Shown here piece after piece: positions 43,580 to 52,702 of a DNA stretch of 64,000 nt (position 1 is its first letter; each line of letters begins with the position of its first letter). This DNA comes from DAOUKH01 sp964291475. GTDB lineage: Bacteria > Chloroflexota > Dehalococcoidia > SHYB01. Below the pieces are notes generated by a model. It did no database searches, was not told the origin of the DNA, and worked only from the letters and a program-made list of their open reading frames with translations. The translations under genes were made by a program, and so were the position numbers. The stretch lies in assembly GCA_964291475.2 (NCBI GenBank), contig OZ220062.1, positions 38,077 to 102,076 of the forward strand, written 5' to 3'.

Positions 43580-44478
43580 CCGAACCGGGGCGCGACCTTC
43601 TCCTGGAAGAGAGCCAGCTGCTCGAGGTAGTGGTCGACGCCGTCCGACCTGAACTGGGCGTTGTAGACCGTCGCTCCCGCCTCTTGGAGTCGTCCCAGGT
43701 TGTCGACCATGACGTCGATCTGGCCCGGCTGCGTTATGTCCACCGCCGGCTCGAACGACAGGGATATGTCGAACGGCTCGGTCCGCGAGGTCCACTCCGG
43801 CCACGACTTCGCCCGCGCGATCAGCTCCCCGGCCTGCTCGGTGGTGAGGCCGAACGGGTCCCAGCCCTGGCCCGACGTCAGCGCGCGGCGCAGCGATAGC
43901 GCGGTGCGCCCTCCCAACCAGATCGGCACCCGTTCCTGCACCGCGTGGGGGTCGATGATGAAGTCGTCGAAGGCGTAGAACTCGCCCTCGTACTTGGGCT
44001 GGTACTGGCCGAACGCCGCCCGCAGCGCCTTCAGCGCGTCGGTGTAGATGGCGCCGCGGTTGTCGAACTCGGCGTCTAGGAGCTCGAACTCCTCCCGCAG
44101 CGAGCCGACGCCGACGCCGAGAATCAGCCGCCCCTTGGAGAGCTTGTCGAGGGTGCCGTAGCGCTTGGCCACCGCCAACGGATGGTGGTAGCCCAGGACG
44201 ATGACCGTGGTGAAGAGCCTGATTTGCTTCGTGACCGCGGCGAAGAACGACAGCGTCGCCAGCGGGTCGTAGTAGCGGCCTCCGCGGATCTTGGCGACCT
44301 CGGTGGGGATACCCACGTGTTCAGGGCAGGTCAGCCAGTAGTAGCCAAGCTCGTCTGCTGCCACGGCGATGCGCTTGAGCTCGTCGGGGCCGGCGTCGCG
44401 CTCCCACGTGATGCGGCGGCGGGGGTGCAGCGACGTCACCGGCGTGGCGACGCCGAACTTCATGGGCTGGTCGGCCAT
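43576..44478 (-). CDS. LLM-class flavin/F420-dependent oxidoreductase 4
   Basis: 300 residues: MKFGVATPVTSLHPRRRI, the ADELGYYWLTCPEHVGI loop, KGRLILGVGVGSLREEF and VPIWLGGRTALSLRRAL. TIGR03619-like F420 group, related to the enzyme at 32155. ATG at 44478 has GGGAAGGGAGGCC upstream. Converges with the dehydratase. Role: oxidation of an acyl-CoA or alcohol, substrate unknown. Confidence 0.85.
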   Translation of the reverse strand: MADQPMKFGVATPVTSLHPRRRITWERDAGPDELKRIAVAADELGYYWLTCPEHVGIPTEVAKIRGGRYYDPLATLSFFAAVTKQIRLFTTVIVLGYHHPLAVAKRYGTLDKLSKGRLILGVGVGSLREEFELLDAEFDNRGAIYTDALKALRAAFGQYQPKYEGEFYAFDDFIIDPHAVQERVPIWLGGRTALSLRRALTSGQGWDPFGLTTEQAGELIARAKSWPEWTSRTEPFDISLSFEPAVDITQPGQIDVMVDNLGRLQEAGATVYNAQFRSDGVDHYLEQLALFQEKVAPRFG

Positions 44479-44544
44479 GGCGGGCCTCCCTTCCGGGAAT
44501 CGTTGGCTTCTCTAGATGGGGCGATGCTACTACGGCAAGCGGCG

Positions 44545-45600
44545 CTAAGCGAGGCCCTCGCGCGGCGACCACCCCGCGTCGGCGAGGCCGCGCCTGATGT
44601 GGGTGAGGAGGCCGGGGCCCTGGTAAACGAGGCCGGTGTAGACCTGGACCGCGTCGGCGCCCGCCTGTAGGAGTCGCAGCGCGTCGTCGGGGCCGAAGAC
44701 GCCGCCCGCGCCGATGATGAGGAAGTCCGGCGGAACAGCCGCCCGCAGCCGTTCGACGGCGTCGAGGGCGCGCCCGAAGATGGGGCGGCCCGATAGTCCG
44801 CCTTCAAGGTCGCGGGCCTCGTCGGAGCGCAGGGCGGGGTCGAGGGAGGTGTTGACCGCGATGGCGCCGTCGACGGCGCGGCGGCGGCAGACGACGGCGG
44901 CCTCGTCGATTTCCGCCGCGCTCAGGTCGGCGGACAGTTTCACCAGGAGGGGCTTCGGTGGACCCACCGCGCGGCGCGCCTCGTCCAGGGCGGCAAGGAG
45001 GCCGTCGAGGGACTCCGGCGACTGGAGCGAAGTCAGCCCCGGTGTGTTCGGCGAGCTGACGTTGACCACGAAGTAGTCGGCGGCGTCATGGAGCGCCCGG
45101 AGACAGGCTACGTAGTCGTCCGCGGCGGTATCGAGGGGGGTGGCCGCGTTCTTGCCGATGTTGACGCCAACGGGAGCGCGTCTGGGCCGGTGACGGGAGA
45201 GGGTCGCCGCGACCCGGTCCGCGCCCCGGCTCGGGAAGCCGAGGCGGTTCACCAAGGCGTCGCGGGAGCGGAGGCGGAAGATGCGCCGCCCCGGATTACC
45301 CGGCTGCGGCCGGGGCGTCACCGTGCCCACCTCGACGAAGCCCGCGCCCAGCGCCTCGGCCATGCGCGCCACGCGTCCGTCCTTGTCCCAGCCCGCCGCG
45401 ATGCCGACGGGCGCGGAGAAGCGGAGGCTCCGCCACTCGAAGCTGAGGCCCTCGGAATCCCTTCCGCTGATGCGTTCTACCAGGGAAGGGCCGAAAGGGA
45501 CGCGCTGGAGGGACGCCAAGAGGGAAAGCGTGAAACCGTGGGCCCGCTCGGGTTCGAGGCGGGCGAGGAAGGGCCAGAGGAGGCGCCGGTAGAGGCTCAT
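44545..45600 (-). CDS. pyrD: Dihydroorotate dehydrogenase (quinone), class 2
   Basis: 351 residues, with the class 2 N-terminal extension (MSLYRRLLWPFLARLEPERAH) that binds membrane and quinone. FMN site VGIAAGWDKDGR; catalytic Ser in NVSSPNTPGL; IGAGGVFGPDD and GADAVQVYTGLVYQGP phosphate-binding blocks. Fourth step of pyrimidine synthesis, oxidising dihydroorotate with a quinone. Housekeeping gene, normal length. The gene is followed downstream by LLM4 and preceded by a small HTH gene. Confidence 0.93.
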   Translation of the reverse strand: MSLYRRLLWPFLARLEPERAHGFTLSLLASLQRVPFGPSLVERISGRDSEGLSFEWRSLRFSAPVGIAAGWDKDGRVARMAEALGAGFVEVGTVTPRPQPGNPGRRIFRLRSRDALVNRLGFPSRGADRVAATLSRHRPRRAPVGVNIGKNAATPLDTAADDYVACLRALHDAADYFVVNVSSPNTPGLTSLQSPESLDGLLAALDEARRAVGPPKPLLVKLSADLSAAEIDEAAVVCRRRAVDGAIAVNTSLDPALRSDEARDLEGGLSGRPIFGRALDAVERLRAAVPPDFLIIGAGGVFGPDDALRLLQAGADAVQVYTGLVYQGPGLLTHIRRGLADAGWSPREGLA

Positions 45601-45648
45601 GCCGCGGCTCCATTATATGGCCGCGGCCGGCAGTCCGGCGCTGGACGG

Positions 45649-45939
45649 CTAGGCGGCGACCGCGTGCGGGGCGGGGTCGCGCCGGAGGATGCGGTGGATC
45701 GTCCGCGTGCTCAAGCCGAAGCGGTTGGCAAGCTGCGGCACGCCGAGCGACTCGCCCAGGCGGGCCTCGAGGATCGCCACGTCGCGGCGGCGGCGCTCCT
45801 CGCGCTGAATCCAGCCGGGATCGTCGTAGCGGCACTGCGGCAGGGGGCAAGTGAGACATGAGGGGTAGAGATCGCAGCCGTTGTCGTCATAGCTGGTGAA
45901 TTCGGGGAGTCGGTCCAAGACGGGCTCGTTCTTTCGCAT
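45649..45939 (-). CDS. Small Cys-cluster protein with helix-turn-helix
   Basis: 96 residues from ATG at 45937-45939, with CGGAGG 8 bp upstream. A cluster of four cysteines, C22, C28, C31 and C36 (CDLYPSCLTCPLPQC), would bind one metal, followed by a basic segment and a C-terminal helix-turn-helix (residues about 64-87, GVPQLANRFGLSTRTIHRIL). No named family comes to mind. It probably binds DNA. It lies directly downstream of the gene with the three operator sites, on the same strand, and may be its partner. Confidence 0.65.
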   Translation of the reverse strand: MRKNEPVLDRLPEFTSYDDNGCDLYPSCLTCPLPQCRYDDPGWIQREERRRRDVAILEARLGESLGVPQLANRFGLSTRTIHRILRRDPAPHAVAA

Positions 45940-46022
45940 CGACGGTAACCTCCGCTGCTTCCAATCCATCCGTGTTTGCGTTCGTTTCTTGTGTTTCGCT
46001 CAGCTAAGGTTTCTTCAGAAAG

Positions 46023-46709
46023 CTATGCGGCCCGCCGCATTGGAGGCGCGACGCGCTCCGCCGCCCGCAGGAGCAGGCCCAGACCCACGACGTAGGCGTC
46101 GCCTTGCGGGCCGTTGTCGAGGGTGAAGCGGCCGCCGCCGGTCCGCGCCCGCGCTCCGACCACCTGCGCCTCGAAGTCGTGCCGTTCCTGGGAGTGGTCC
46201 TGCCGGTAGACCTGGACGCCGCCGTTCGCCGCGGCGGTCCTCAGCGCCTCCGCCAGCCCATAGCGTGCTTCCGGCCCGTCCGTGACCGGGGCCGCGAGGC
46301 ACCCCCACGTCCGTTCGACCGACGCGACTACGCCGGCGAGCGTGTTCCGTCCGTCGACAACGGCGTGGGCATGGTCGACGACCAGGACCGGGCCGCCGTC
46401 GATGGGCAGCTCGCCGATGGTGACCGTGGCCGTCGCCGCCCCGCCCGGAGCGGACGGGCGGCTGACCACGATGGAGGCGGCGTAGCGCCTGCCGGGCTCG
46501 GGAGCGGACTGGCGCTCGTGGTCACCCTGCATGTTGCGGCGCTGGCTCAGAGAGAAGAGCCGTCCGCTGCGCCCTCCCTCTTCTGGGAGCGGGCGCGGGC
46601 CGCGCGGCTCGTCCACGTGCCGCGCCGGAAGGCTCAGGACTTCGGCGCCGAAGAGCGCCGGTTGAAGGGACTCGTCCCTTTGTTCGCGTCGCTGCGCCGT
46701 GATCCCCAT
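46023..46709 (-). CDS. Terminase nuclease-like (RNase H fold) remnant or hypothetical
   Basis: 228 residues from ATG at 46707-46709, with GGAGG 6 bp upstream. Unrecognised overall, but the C-terminal part (ARYGLAEALRTAAANGGVQV ... GGGRFTLDNGPQGDAYVVGL) has the pattern of the C-terminal, RNase H-like domain of phage large terminase: a subdomain for paired helices, then a Gly-rich strand and an Asp-helix. The key acidic residues look changed (DHAHA where Asp would be expected). The promoter region has three LexA-like boxes. Downgrade if a search finds no terminase homology. Confidence 0.4.
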   Translation of the reverse strand: MGITAQRREQRDESLQPALFGAEVLSLPARHVDEPRGPRPLPEEGGRSGRLFSLSQRRNMQGDHERQSAPEPGRRYAASIVVSRPSAPGGAATATVTIGELPIDGGPVLVVDHAHAVVDGRNTLAGVVASVERTWGCLAAPVTDGPEARYGLAEALRTAAANGGVQVYRQDHSQERHDFEAQVVGARARTGGGRFTLDNGPQGDAYVVGLGLLLRAAERVAPPMRRAA

Positions 46710-46743
46710 GCCGTGCCTCCGCACCGTGCGCGTTCCCGTAGCG

Positions 46744-46821
46744 GAACGTGCGTTCTAAGTCTGTGAGATCACGGTAGCACGCGCGTTCTAAACATGTCAA
46801 GCATTTTTGGAACGCAAGTTC
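46744..46821 (-). promoter_or_regulatory. Promoter with three operator-like sites spaced 33 bp
   Basis: Minus-strand promoter: TTGACA (46795-46800), 18-bp spacer, TACCGT (46771-46776). Three sites of one pattern: GAACGCAAGTTC (46810-46821) upstream of -35, GCACGCGCGTTC (46777-46788) inside the spacer, GAACGTGCGTTC (46744-46755) after -10. Sites 1 and 3 are GAAC-N4-GTTC, the Gram-positive type LexA core; the middle one has one mismatch. Centres are exactly 33 bp (three turns) apart, so all face the same side of DNA. Confidence 0.65.
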
Positions 46822-46895
46822 CAAATTGGTCTCTCAACAGGTTCAGAACAACGAAAATTGGCGACAGGGGAACCCTGTCGCCCGTTTCCCTCCGG

Positions 46896-46963
46896 CCTCT
46901 CCCCCTTTGGGGGAGATTGAGAGCGGGCACGCGCCGCTAGGCGCGTCGGAGGGGCGGAGAGGG
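46896..46963 (+). repeat. Palindromic repeat P1, variant
   Basis: CCTCTCCCCCTTTGGGGGAG followed by ATTGAGAGCGGG, a P1-type stem, between the operator region and the hflX stop. Confidence 0.6.
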
Positions 46964-46991
46964 AAGGGGCGCCGGCGTTCTTCGCCGTCCC

Positions 46992-48170
46992 TCAGCCGAT
47001 TTCGTAGACGCCGTCGGGCAGGGGCTCGTCGTCGACGCGGCGCTCGATGGCGGCCAGGAGCTTGCCGACGCCCCAGCCGTGGAGCGCGGAGGCGAGCACC
47101 ACGCCCTCCTCCGGCGGCCCGGCGCCGTCGAAGAGACCGGCCGCCGCCTCGTAGAGCTCGGCCTCGCTCCGTGCTTCAGGGAGGGCGAGGTCGGCCTTGT
47201 TCAGCACGAGCACCGTGGGCCGGTCGGCGAGGTCCAACGCTTCGAGGGTGCGCGTCACCACGTCGACCTGCCCCGCGGCGTTGGGGTGGGTCATGTCGAC
47301 GACGTGGACGAGGACGTCGGCCTCGGCGATCTCCTCGAGGGTGGCGCGGAAGGCGGCGACGAGCGTCGTGGGCAGCTTATTGATGAAGCCGACGGTGTCG
47401 CTGACCAGGAACGGGCTGCCCGACGGGAGCCGGGCGCGGCGGGTCACCGGGTCGAGGGTGGCGAAGAGCTGATCGCGCACGCGCACGTCGGCGCGCCCGA
47501 TCTGGTTGAAGAGGGTGCTCTTGCCCGCGTTGGTGTAGCCCACCATCGAGACGATGGGTAGGCCCTGCTTCTTACGCCGCTCCCGGTAGAGCGAGCGGCG
47601 GTTGCGCACCGCCTCGATCTCCCGCTTCAGCCTGGAGATGCGGCCCCGGACGAGCCGCCGGTCGGTCTCGATCTGGGTCTCGCCGGGACCTCGGGTGCCG
47701 ATGCCGCCGCCGAGCCGTTCGAGGTGCGACCACTGCCCGGCGAGCCGGGGGAGCAGGTACTCGTGCTGGGCAAGCTCGACCTGGAGCCGGCCCTCGCGTG
47801 TCTGGGCGCGCTTGGCGAAGATGTCGATGATGAGGGCGGTGCGGTCGATGACCTTGATGCGCGTGGCGTCCTCCACGACGCGCTGCTGCGCCGGGGTGAG
47901 CTCGTCGTCGAGGATGACGACGTCGGCGCGGCGGTCGCGGGCCGCCTGGGCGACCTCTTCGAGCTTGCCGCGCCCGAGGTAGGTGTTGGCGCGCTTCCGG
48001 AGGCGCTGACCGAAGACGGCGACGACCTGGGCGCCGGCGGACCGGGCAAGCTCCCCGAGCTCGTCGAGGGAGTCATCGAGCGACAGCACGGAGCGCTCGG
48101 ACTGCACCGAGACTCCGGCAAGGACGGCCCGCTCGACCGGCGGGCGCGTTGTCGTGGGGCGTTTGGCTAT
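46992..48170 (-). CDS. hflX: GTPase HflX (probable non-ATG start)
   Basis: Ribosome-splitting GTPase of the Obg/HflX type. From GTG at 48107 the product is 371 residues, but the reading frame is open upstream to ATA at 48168-48170, 6-10 nt after AAGGAG. The extra codons encode RPPVERAVLAGVSVQ, matching the usual HflX N-terminus, so translation from ATA, or an unseen base error, is likely. Glycine-rich linker GGGIGTRGPGETQIE, P-loop VGYTNAGKST, DTVGFINKLP and NKAD are all present. Confidence 0.88.
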   Translation of the reverse strand: MAKRPTTTRPPVERAVLAGVSVQSERSVLSLDDSLDELGELARSAGAQVVAVFGQRLRKRANTYLGRGKLEEVAQAARDRRADVVILDDELTPAQQRVVEDATRIKVIDRTALIIDIFAKRAQTREGRLQVELAQHEYLLPRLAGQWSHLERLGGGIGTRGPGETQIETDRRLVRGRISRLKREIEAVRNRRSLYRERRKKQGLPIVSMVGYTNAGKSTLFNQIGRADVRVRDQLFATLDPVTRRARLPSGSPFLVSDTVGFINKLPTTLVAAFRATLEEIAEADVLVHVVDMTHPNAAGQVDVVTRTLEALDLADRPTVLVLNKADLALPEARSEAELYEAAAGLFDGAGPPEEGVVLASALHGWGVGKLLAAIERRVDDEPLPDGVYEIG

Positions 48171-48198
48171 GCCGCCGCTCCTTCTTTCCCGCGGCTCG

Positions 48199-49356
48199 TC
48201 AGGCGAGCTCCGCGATGCGCCGCACCCCTTCGTCGAGCTGGTCGTCGGGCAGGGTGAGGGAGAGCCGCACGTAGCCCTCGCCGTACTGGCCGTAGCCGCT
48301 CCCCGGCGTCACCACCACGGCGGCCTCCTCGATGAGCTTGGCGGCGTAGTCGGCGGAGGTGTAGCCGTCCGGGATCCGCGCCCAGACGTAGAGGCTGGCC
48401 TGCGGCGGCACGACGGACATCCCGATCTTGGTGAGGGCCGCGACGAGCTTGTCGCGACGCCGCTGGTAGACGGCCACGTTCTCGGCGACGCAGTCCTGCG
48501 GACCGCGCAGCGCCTCGATGGCCATCAGTTGCACGGCCTGCGGGATGCCGGAATCGAGGTTCGACTTCACCCGCATCAGCGCGTTGATCAGGCCCGCGTT
48601 GCCGACGGCCATGCCGACCCGCCAGCCGGTCATGTTGTAGCTCTTGGAGAGCGAGTGGAACTCGATGCCCACGTCCATGGCGTCCTTCGCCTGAAGCAGG
48701 CTCACGGGACGGTAGCCGTCGTAGGCGATCTCGCTGTAGGGGGCGTCGTGGCAGACGGCGATGTCGTACTTCTTGGCGAAGGCGACGAGGTCGTTGTAGA
48801 AGCCGATGTCGGCCACCGCGCCGGTGGGGTTGTTGGGGTAGTTGACCCAGATGACCTTGGCTTTGCGGGCGACGTCCTCGGGAATGGCGCCGAGGTCGGG
48901 GAGCCAGCCGTTCTCCTCCTCCAGCGGCAGCCAGTGCGTCTCGCCGCCGGCGAACATGGTTCCGATGGAGTAGACCGGGTAGGCGGGATCGGGCACGAGG
49001 GCGACGTCGCCGGGGTCGATCAGGCAGAGGGCCATGTGGCCGATGCCCTCTTTCGCGCCGATCAGCGGCAGCACCTCGGTGTCGCGGTCGAGGGTGACGC
49101 CGAAACGCTGGCCGTACCAGTCGGCGACGGCCTGGCGCAGCTCGGGCAGGCCCTCCGACTCCGGGTAGCGGTGGTTGGCGGGCTCGTCCGACGCCGCGTG
49201 GAGGGTGTCGAGGATGCGCTCCGGCGTAGGCAGGTCGGGGTCGCCGATGGCGAAGGTGATGACGTCGATGCCCTGGGCCCGCTTCTCGTTGATCTTCTTG
49301 CTGATCTCGACGAAGAGGTAGGGCGGAAGCTGTTCGATGCGGTTGGCGAGCTTCAT
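48199..49356 (-). CDS. dapL: LL-diaminopimelate aminotransferase (class I/II aminotransferase)
   Basis: 385 residues. PLP fold type I: SLSKSYNMTGWR with Lys238, GDPDLPTPE at the N-terminus, VNYPNNPTGAV, and substrate-loop HRYPESEGLPELR. The DapL assignment follows typical start FVEISKKINEK and the genome's dapF. Converts tetrahydrodipicolinate with glutamate into LL-diaminopimelate. DapL-like enzymes from this group could also be general aminotransferases, so 0.8 on the exact substrate. Followed on the same strand by hflX 28 bp later. Confidence 0.83.
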   Translation of the reverse strand: MKLANRIEQLPPYLFVEISKKINEKRAQGIDVITFAIGDPDLPTPERILDTLHAASDEPANHRYPESEGLPELRQAVADWYGQRFGVTLDRDTEVLPLIGAKEGIGHMALCLIDPGDVALVPDPAYPVYSIGTMFAGGETHWLPLEEENGWLPDLGAIPEDVARKAKVIWVNYPNNPTGAVADIGFYNDLVAFAKKYDIAVCHDAPYSEIAYDGYRPVSLLQAKDAMDVGIEFHSLSKSYNMTGWRVGMAVGNAGLINALMRVKSNLDSGIPQAVQLMAIEALRGPQDCVAENVAVYQRRRDKLVAALTKIGMSVVPPQASLYVWARIPDGYTSADYAAKLIEEAAVVVTPGSGYGQYGEGYVRLSLTLPDDQLDEGVRRIAELA

Positions 49357-49439
49357 TGATTCTCCAGAGGGTGATGTTCACGGCGCGGCTCTCCGCGCCG
49401 CGCCCCATGATAGCCCAACGGATTGGAGGGGTGAAGGGA

Positions 49440-49650
49440 GGGGGGCTTTACCCCTCTCCCGCAGGGGGAGCACCTTAACCCTCTCTTCCCCTGGGAAAGA
49501 CTGAGAGAGCCGGTGGGCGGTCCCCCCTCTTCTCCCCCCGGGAGAAGATTGAGATGAGGCCCCCCCCATCACCGCCGCAGGCCACCCGGCGCGGCCCACC
49601 TTCCCCTGTAGGGGCGCGTCGGGACGCGCCCGTCTCCTCCGGCGACCAGC
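49440..49650 (+). repeat. Repeat cluster P1 + P2 + GTAGGGGC palindrome
   Basis: P1 (CTCTCTTCCCCTGGGAAAGA at 49481), P2 (TCTCCCCCCGGGAGAAGATT region 49531-49562 with GAGATGAGG), then a CCCCTGTAGGGGCGCGTC half-palindrome at 49604. Lies between the dapL start side and the lipoprotein stop; no gene in this stretch. Confidence 0.75.
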
Positions 49651-49679
49651 TTGGCGAGCACCGCCGACGCCGATTCGAT

Positions 49680-51238
49680 CTAGCGATACTCGCGGATGCG
49701 CAGCATCAGGAGGTCGCCGGCCTGCCAGGGCTGGTCCGCGACGCTCCACGTGTGGGCCGACGCCGCGGCGGCGGCGCCCACGAACGACAGCGACACCGAT
49801 CCGTCCAGGGCGATGAAGTCGAGCGCGTGGCCCGACAGTGACGCCGGGGAGCTCAGCTCCAGTGTCAGGCTGCCGCTCTCCCACTTCAGGGTCTGGAGCG
49901 CCGTGCTCACCCCACCCACGGTGAACGCCGCCGGCTCAAGCACGCCGTTCGACCTGCCCGCTCCCACCGCCGTCCCGATGGCGACCGAGTCGAAGAACGC
50001 CTCGTGCACCGTCCCCGCCGGCGCGGTGACGGTGACGACCACCTCGAATCGCCTCTTTGCCGCCTCGGGAATGGCGTCGCAGAGGACTTCACTCTGCAGC
50101 ATGTAATAGATGTTGAACCTGTATTCCCCGGCCGGCAGCGGCCGCGCCGTGTCGAACGCTCCCGACCGCCGCGGGACGAAAAGGGCCTGGTTCCGGCCCC
50201 CGACAAAGAACCCGCCCACCTTTTGAAACTCCGGCTCCAACTCCGGCCCGTTTCGGTACGTGTGCGCCCGCGCCCCGGCCGGCCGGCCGGAATCCATGGA
50301 TTCGTCGTATCTGCTATACGGGTAGGTCCCGTCCGGGCTCTTCTTGGCGTTGAACCGTCGCTCCCACTTGTGCTTTTCGTAGATGCAGGCACGGTAGGCG
50401 TCCGATCCGCCGCCGGCCGCGACCTCACGTTCCACGCCGGCGACCTCCGCTTTCATCTCGTGCAGGGTGATCGTTGGCGTCTCCCCAGACCGGCCCGACG
50501 CCCCTCCCGCGCCCGCGGCCGCGGGCGTATCCAGCAGGAACCGCTGGGTACCGGATGCGCCGGTTGCGCCGTCCGAAGCCTCCGCAGGGAGCCACGTCTT
50601 GTCCCACGGACTATCGATGGAGTACGAGCCGGCGCCGAGACGAGTGACGTGACCCAAGACGTAGCGTCCCCGTTCTGGAAAGTCCGGCAACCACGGGCGG
50701 CCGGCCAACAGGAAGACAATCGCATCTCGCGCATCCCACCGCGCGTCGCGACCGGCGACAAGGGCCTTGCCGTGCTCGCGGGCGAGTTCCGCGGTACCGA
50801 GCGCAAGCGAGAGGTCATCGTCGTACGCCACCGCTATGATCTCGCCGCCTCCGCTACCCTTCAGGTATTCAAGCACCGTGAGCCGATGCTCCATCGTGCC
50901 GACGTGCGTGCCGGGCCACTCGTTGCAAGCGCGATGCCAACCCACCGCCCCGGCGGCAACCGACTGCAACCGCACCCTGGCGACCACGTCGGACCTCGCG
51001 ATGCGTTCCTTCAGCGAGGTAGCGCCCGAAGGGAATGGGGCAACATCCTCTAGCCCGTGGCATGCCGCCTGGGGGGACGTGGAGGGTCGGCCCCGGTGCA
51101 TCCCGTCAAGCCCAGCACGAGCGCCAAGATGGCTGCGATGCCAACAGGCGAATAGCGGAGGAGCGCAGCGCGCGCCGTCATGCGCGAACCCCGGTCCAAT
51201 CGCGTCAGGGCACGAATGGCGGGCCGATCCATGCCCAC
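49680..51238 (-). CDS. Lipoprotein of unknown function, frameshift in the C tract after the signal
   Basis: About 500 residues. The signal with lipobox (ILALVLGLTGC) is in one frame (start 51232 or 51181), the body (EDVAPFPSGATSLKERIARS through SVSLSFVGAAAAASAHTW) in another. The two join at a run of six C on the coding strand (51071-51076 as G); one more C would fuse them. The mature part has two stretches of Cys-poor beta structure and one middle Cys-x-Tyr-x-Lys region. No family recognised. Either a sequencing error or a phase-variable lipoprotein switch. Confidence 0.65.
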
Positions 51239-51350
51239 AGTTTATGGTATGCATGTGATTTTTATGTGGCTTTAGGCTGAACCGCTATAACCTTTTGCGA
51301 CTTATGCAAAAGTGACACGGCTAGCAGGGCACCACCGCGTCCCACCCCGG

Positions 51351-51477
51351 CCCTCTCTCAGTCTCTCCCAGGGGAGAGAGGTTTAAGGGGGGCTCTCCCA
51401 GGGAGAGAGAGGCTTAGGGTGCTTCCCCAGAGGGGAGCGGCCGGAGGGGAGGGCGCCCATAAGAGGCGCCCCTACAC
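51351..51477 (+). repeat. Repeat cluster P1 + GGGCGCC palindrome
   Basis: Two P1 elements: AGTCTCTCCCAGGGGAGAGAGG at 51360, and GGCTCTCCCAGGGAGAGAGA at 51391, then GGCGCCCATAAGAGGCGCCC at 51449. Intergenic between the lipoprotein start and thrC stop. Confidence 0.7.
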
Positions 51478-52655
51478 GCCCGGCGCGGGCAGCGTCTCCA
51501 GGTATTTCAGCCCCGAGCCGGTGTTGAGCAGCAGCGCCTCCTCGCCGGGGGCGACGGTGCCGCCGGCGACGAGCTTGGTGAGCGCGGCCGCCGTCGCGGC
51601 GCCTTCGGGGCAGACGAAGATGCCCTCCAGCGACGCGACCCTGCGCATCCAGTCCACGATCTCCTCGTCGGAGACCGTGACCGCGCCGCCGTTGCTCTCC
51701 CGCAGCACGTTGAGGATGAGGTAGTCGCCGATGGCGGAGGGCACCCTGATGCCGGCGGCGAGCGTCTGGGCGTCGGGCCAGGGCTCGGCGTGGTCCGCGC
51801 CGCTATGGAAGGCGCGCACGAGGGGCGCGCAGCCCTCGGACTGCACGCAGAACATGCGCGGCCTCGGCCCGTCGAGCAGGCCCATCGCCTCCATCTCCTC
51901 GACGGCCTTCCAGATGCCGACGATGCCGGTGCCGCCGCCGGTGGGGTAGACGATCACGTCGGGCATGCGCCAGCCCAGCTGCTCGGCGATCTCGTAGCCC
52001 ATCGTCTTCTTGCCCTCGGCGCGGTACGGCTCCTGGAGCGTGGAGACGTCGAAGAGGTCGCGCTCCTCCGCCATGCGGCGCGACTGGGCGCCGGCGTCGC
52101 CGATCAGCCCGTCGACGAGGATGAGCCGCGCGCCCATGACCTCGACTTCCTTCTGGGTGGCCTCGGGGGCGTCGGCGGGCATGAAGACGTGGGCCTCCAT
52201 GCCGGCCCGCGCTGCGTAGGCGGCGAGCGCGCCGCCCGCGTTGCCGGCGGTGGGCACGGTCAGCCCCTTCACGCCGAGCTCCTTGGCCTTCGACACCGCC
52301 GCCGCCATGCCCCGCGCCTTGAAGGACGCCGTCGGGTTCCCCCCCTCGTCCTTGATCAGCAGCGGGCCGCAGCCGATCTCGCGGCGCAGCCGTTCGGCGG
52401 GCAGCAGAGGCGTGTAGCCCTCGCCGAGGCGTGACCACGTTCGCCGGGTCGCGGACGGGCAGCACCTCGAAGTAGCGCCACATCGTCGGCCCGCGGCCGG
52501 CGAGCGCTGCGGGGGTCATGCTCCGCCCCGCGGCCTCGAGGTCGTACCGCGCATAGAGCACCTTGCCGCAGTCGGGACACGTCCGGACCGGTTGGCCGGC
52601 ATCCACGGTCCGGCGAACATGCGGTGCATTCCAGGTGGGTGAGGTAGCTTTGCAT
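51472..52655 (-). pseudogene. thrC: Threonine synthase with two 1-nt frameshifts
   Basis: The full gene would encode about 394 residues. It needs three frames: MQSYLTHLECTAC (start 52653-52655), then TVDAGQPVRTCPDCGKVLYA, then LGEGYTPLLPAERL and MAAAVSKAKELGVKG to the stop. One extra base sits near 52612 and another near 52429-52432. PLP features are present: NPTASFKARG (Lys of the Schiff base), PTAGNAGGALAAYA, YPTGGGTGIVG. Zinc-ribbon Cys pairs at the N-terminus fit the family. Because threonine synthesis is usually required, the shifts may be assembly errors rather than decay. Confidence 0.75.
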
Positions 52656-52702
52656 GAGAGGGAAATTGTAGCCGGAGATGACTTCGAGCGCGGCGCACTC
52701 TT

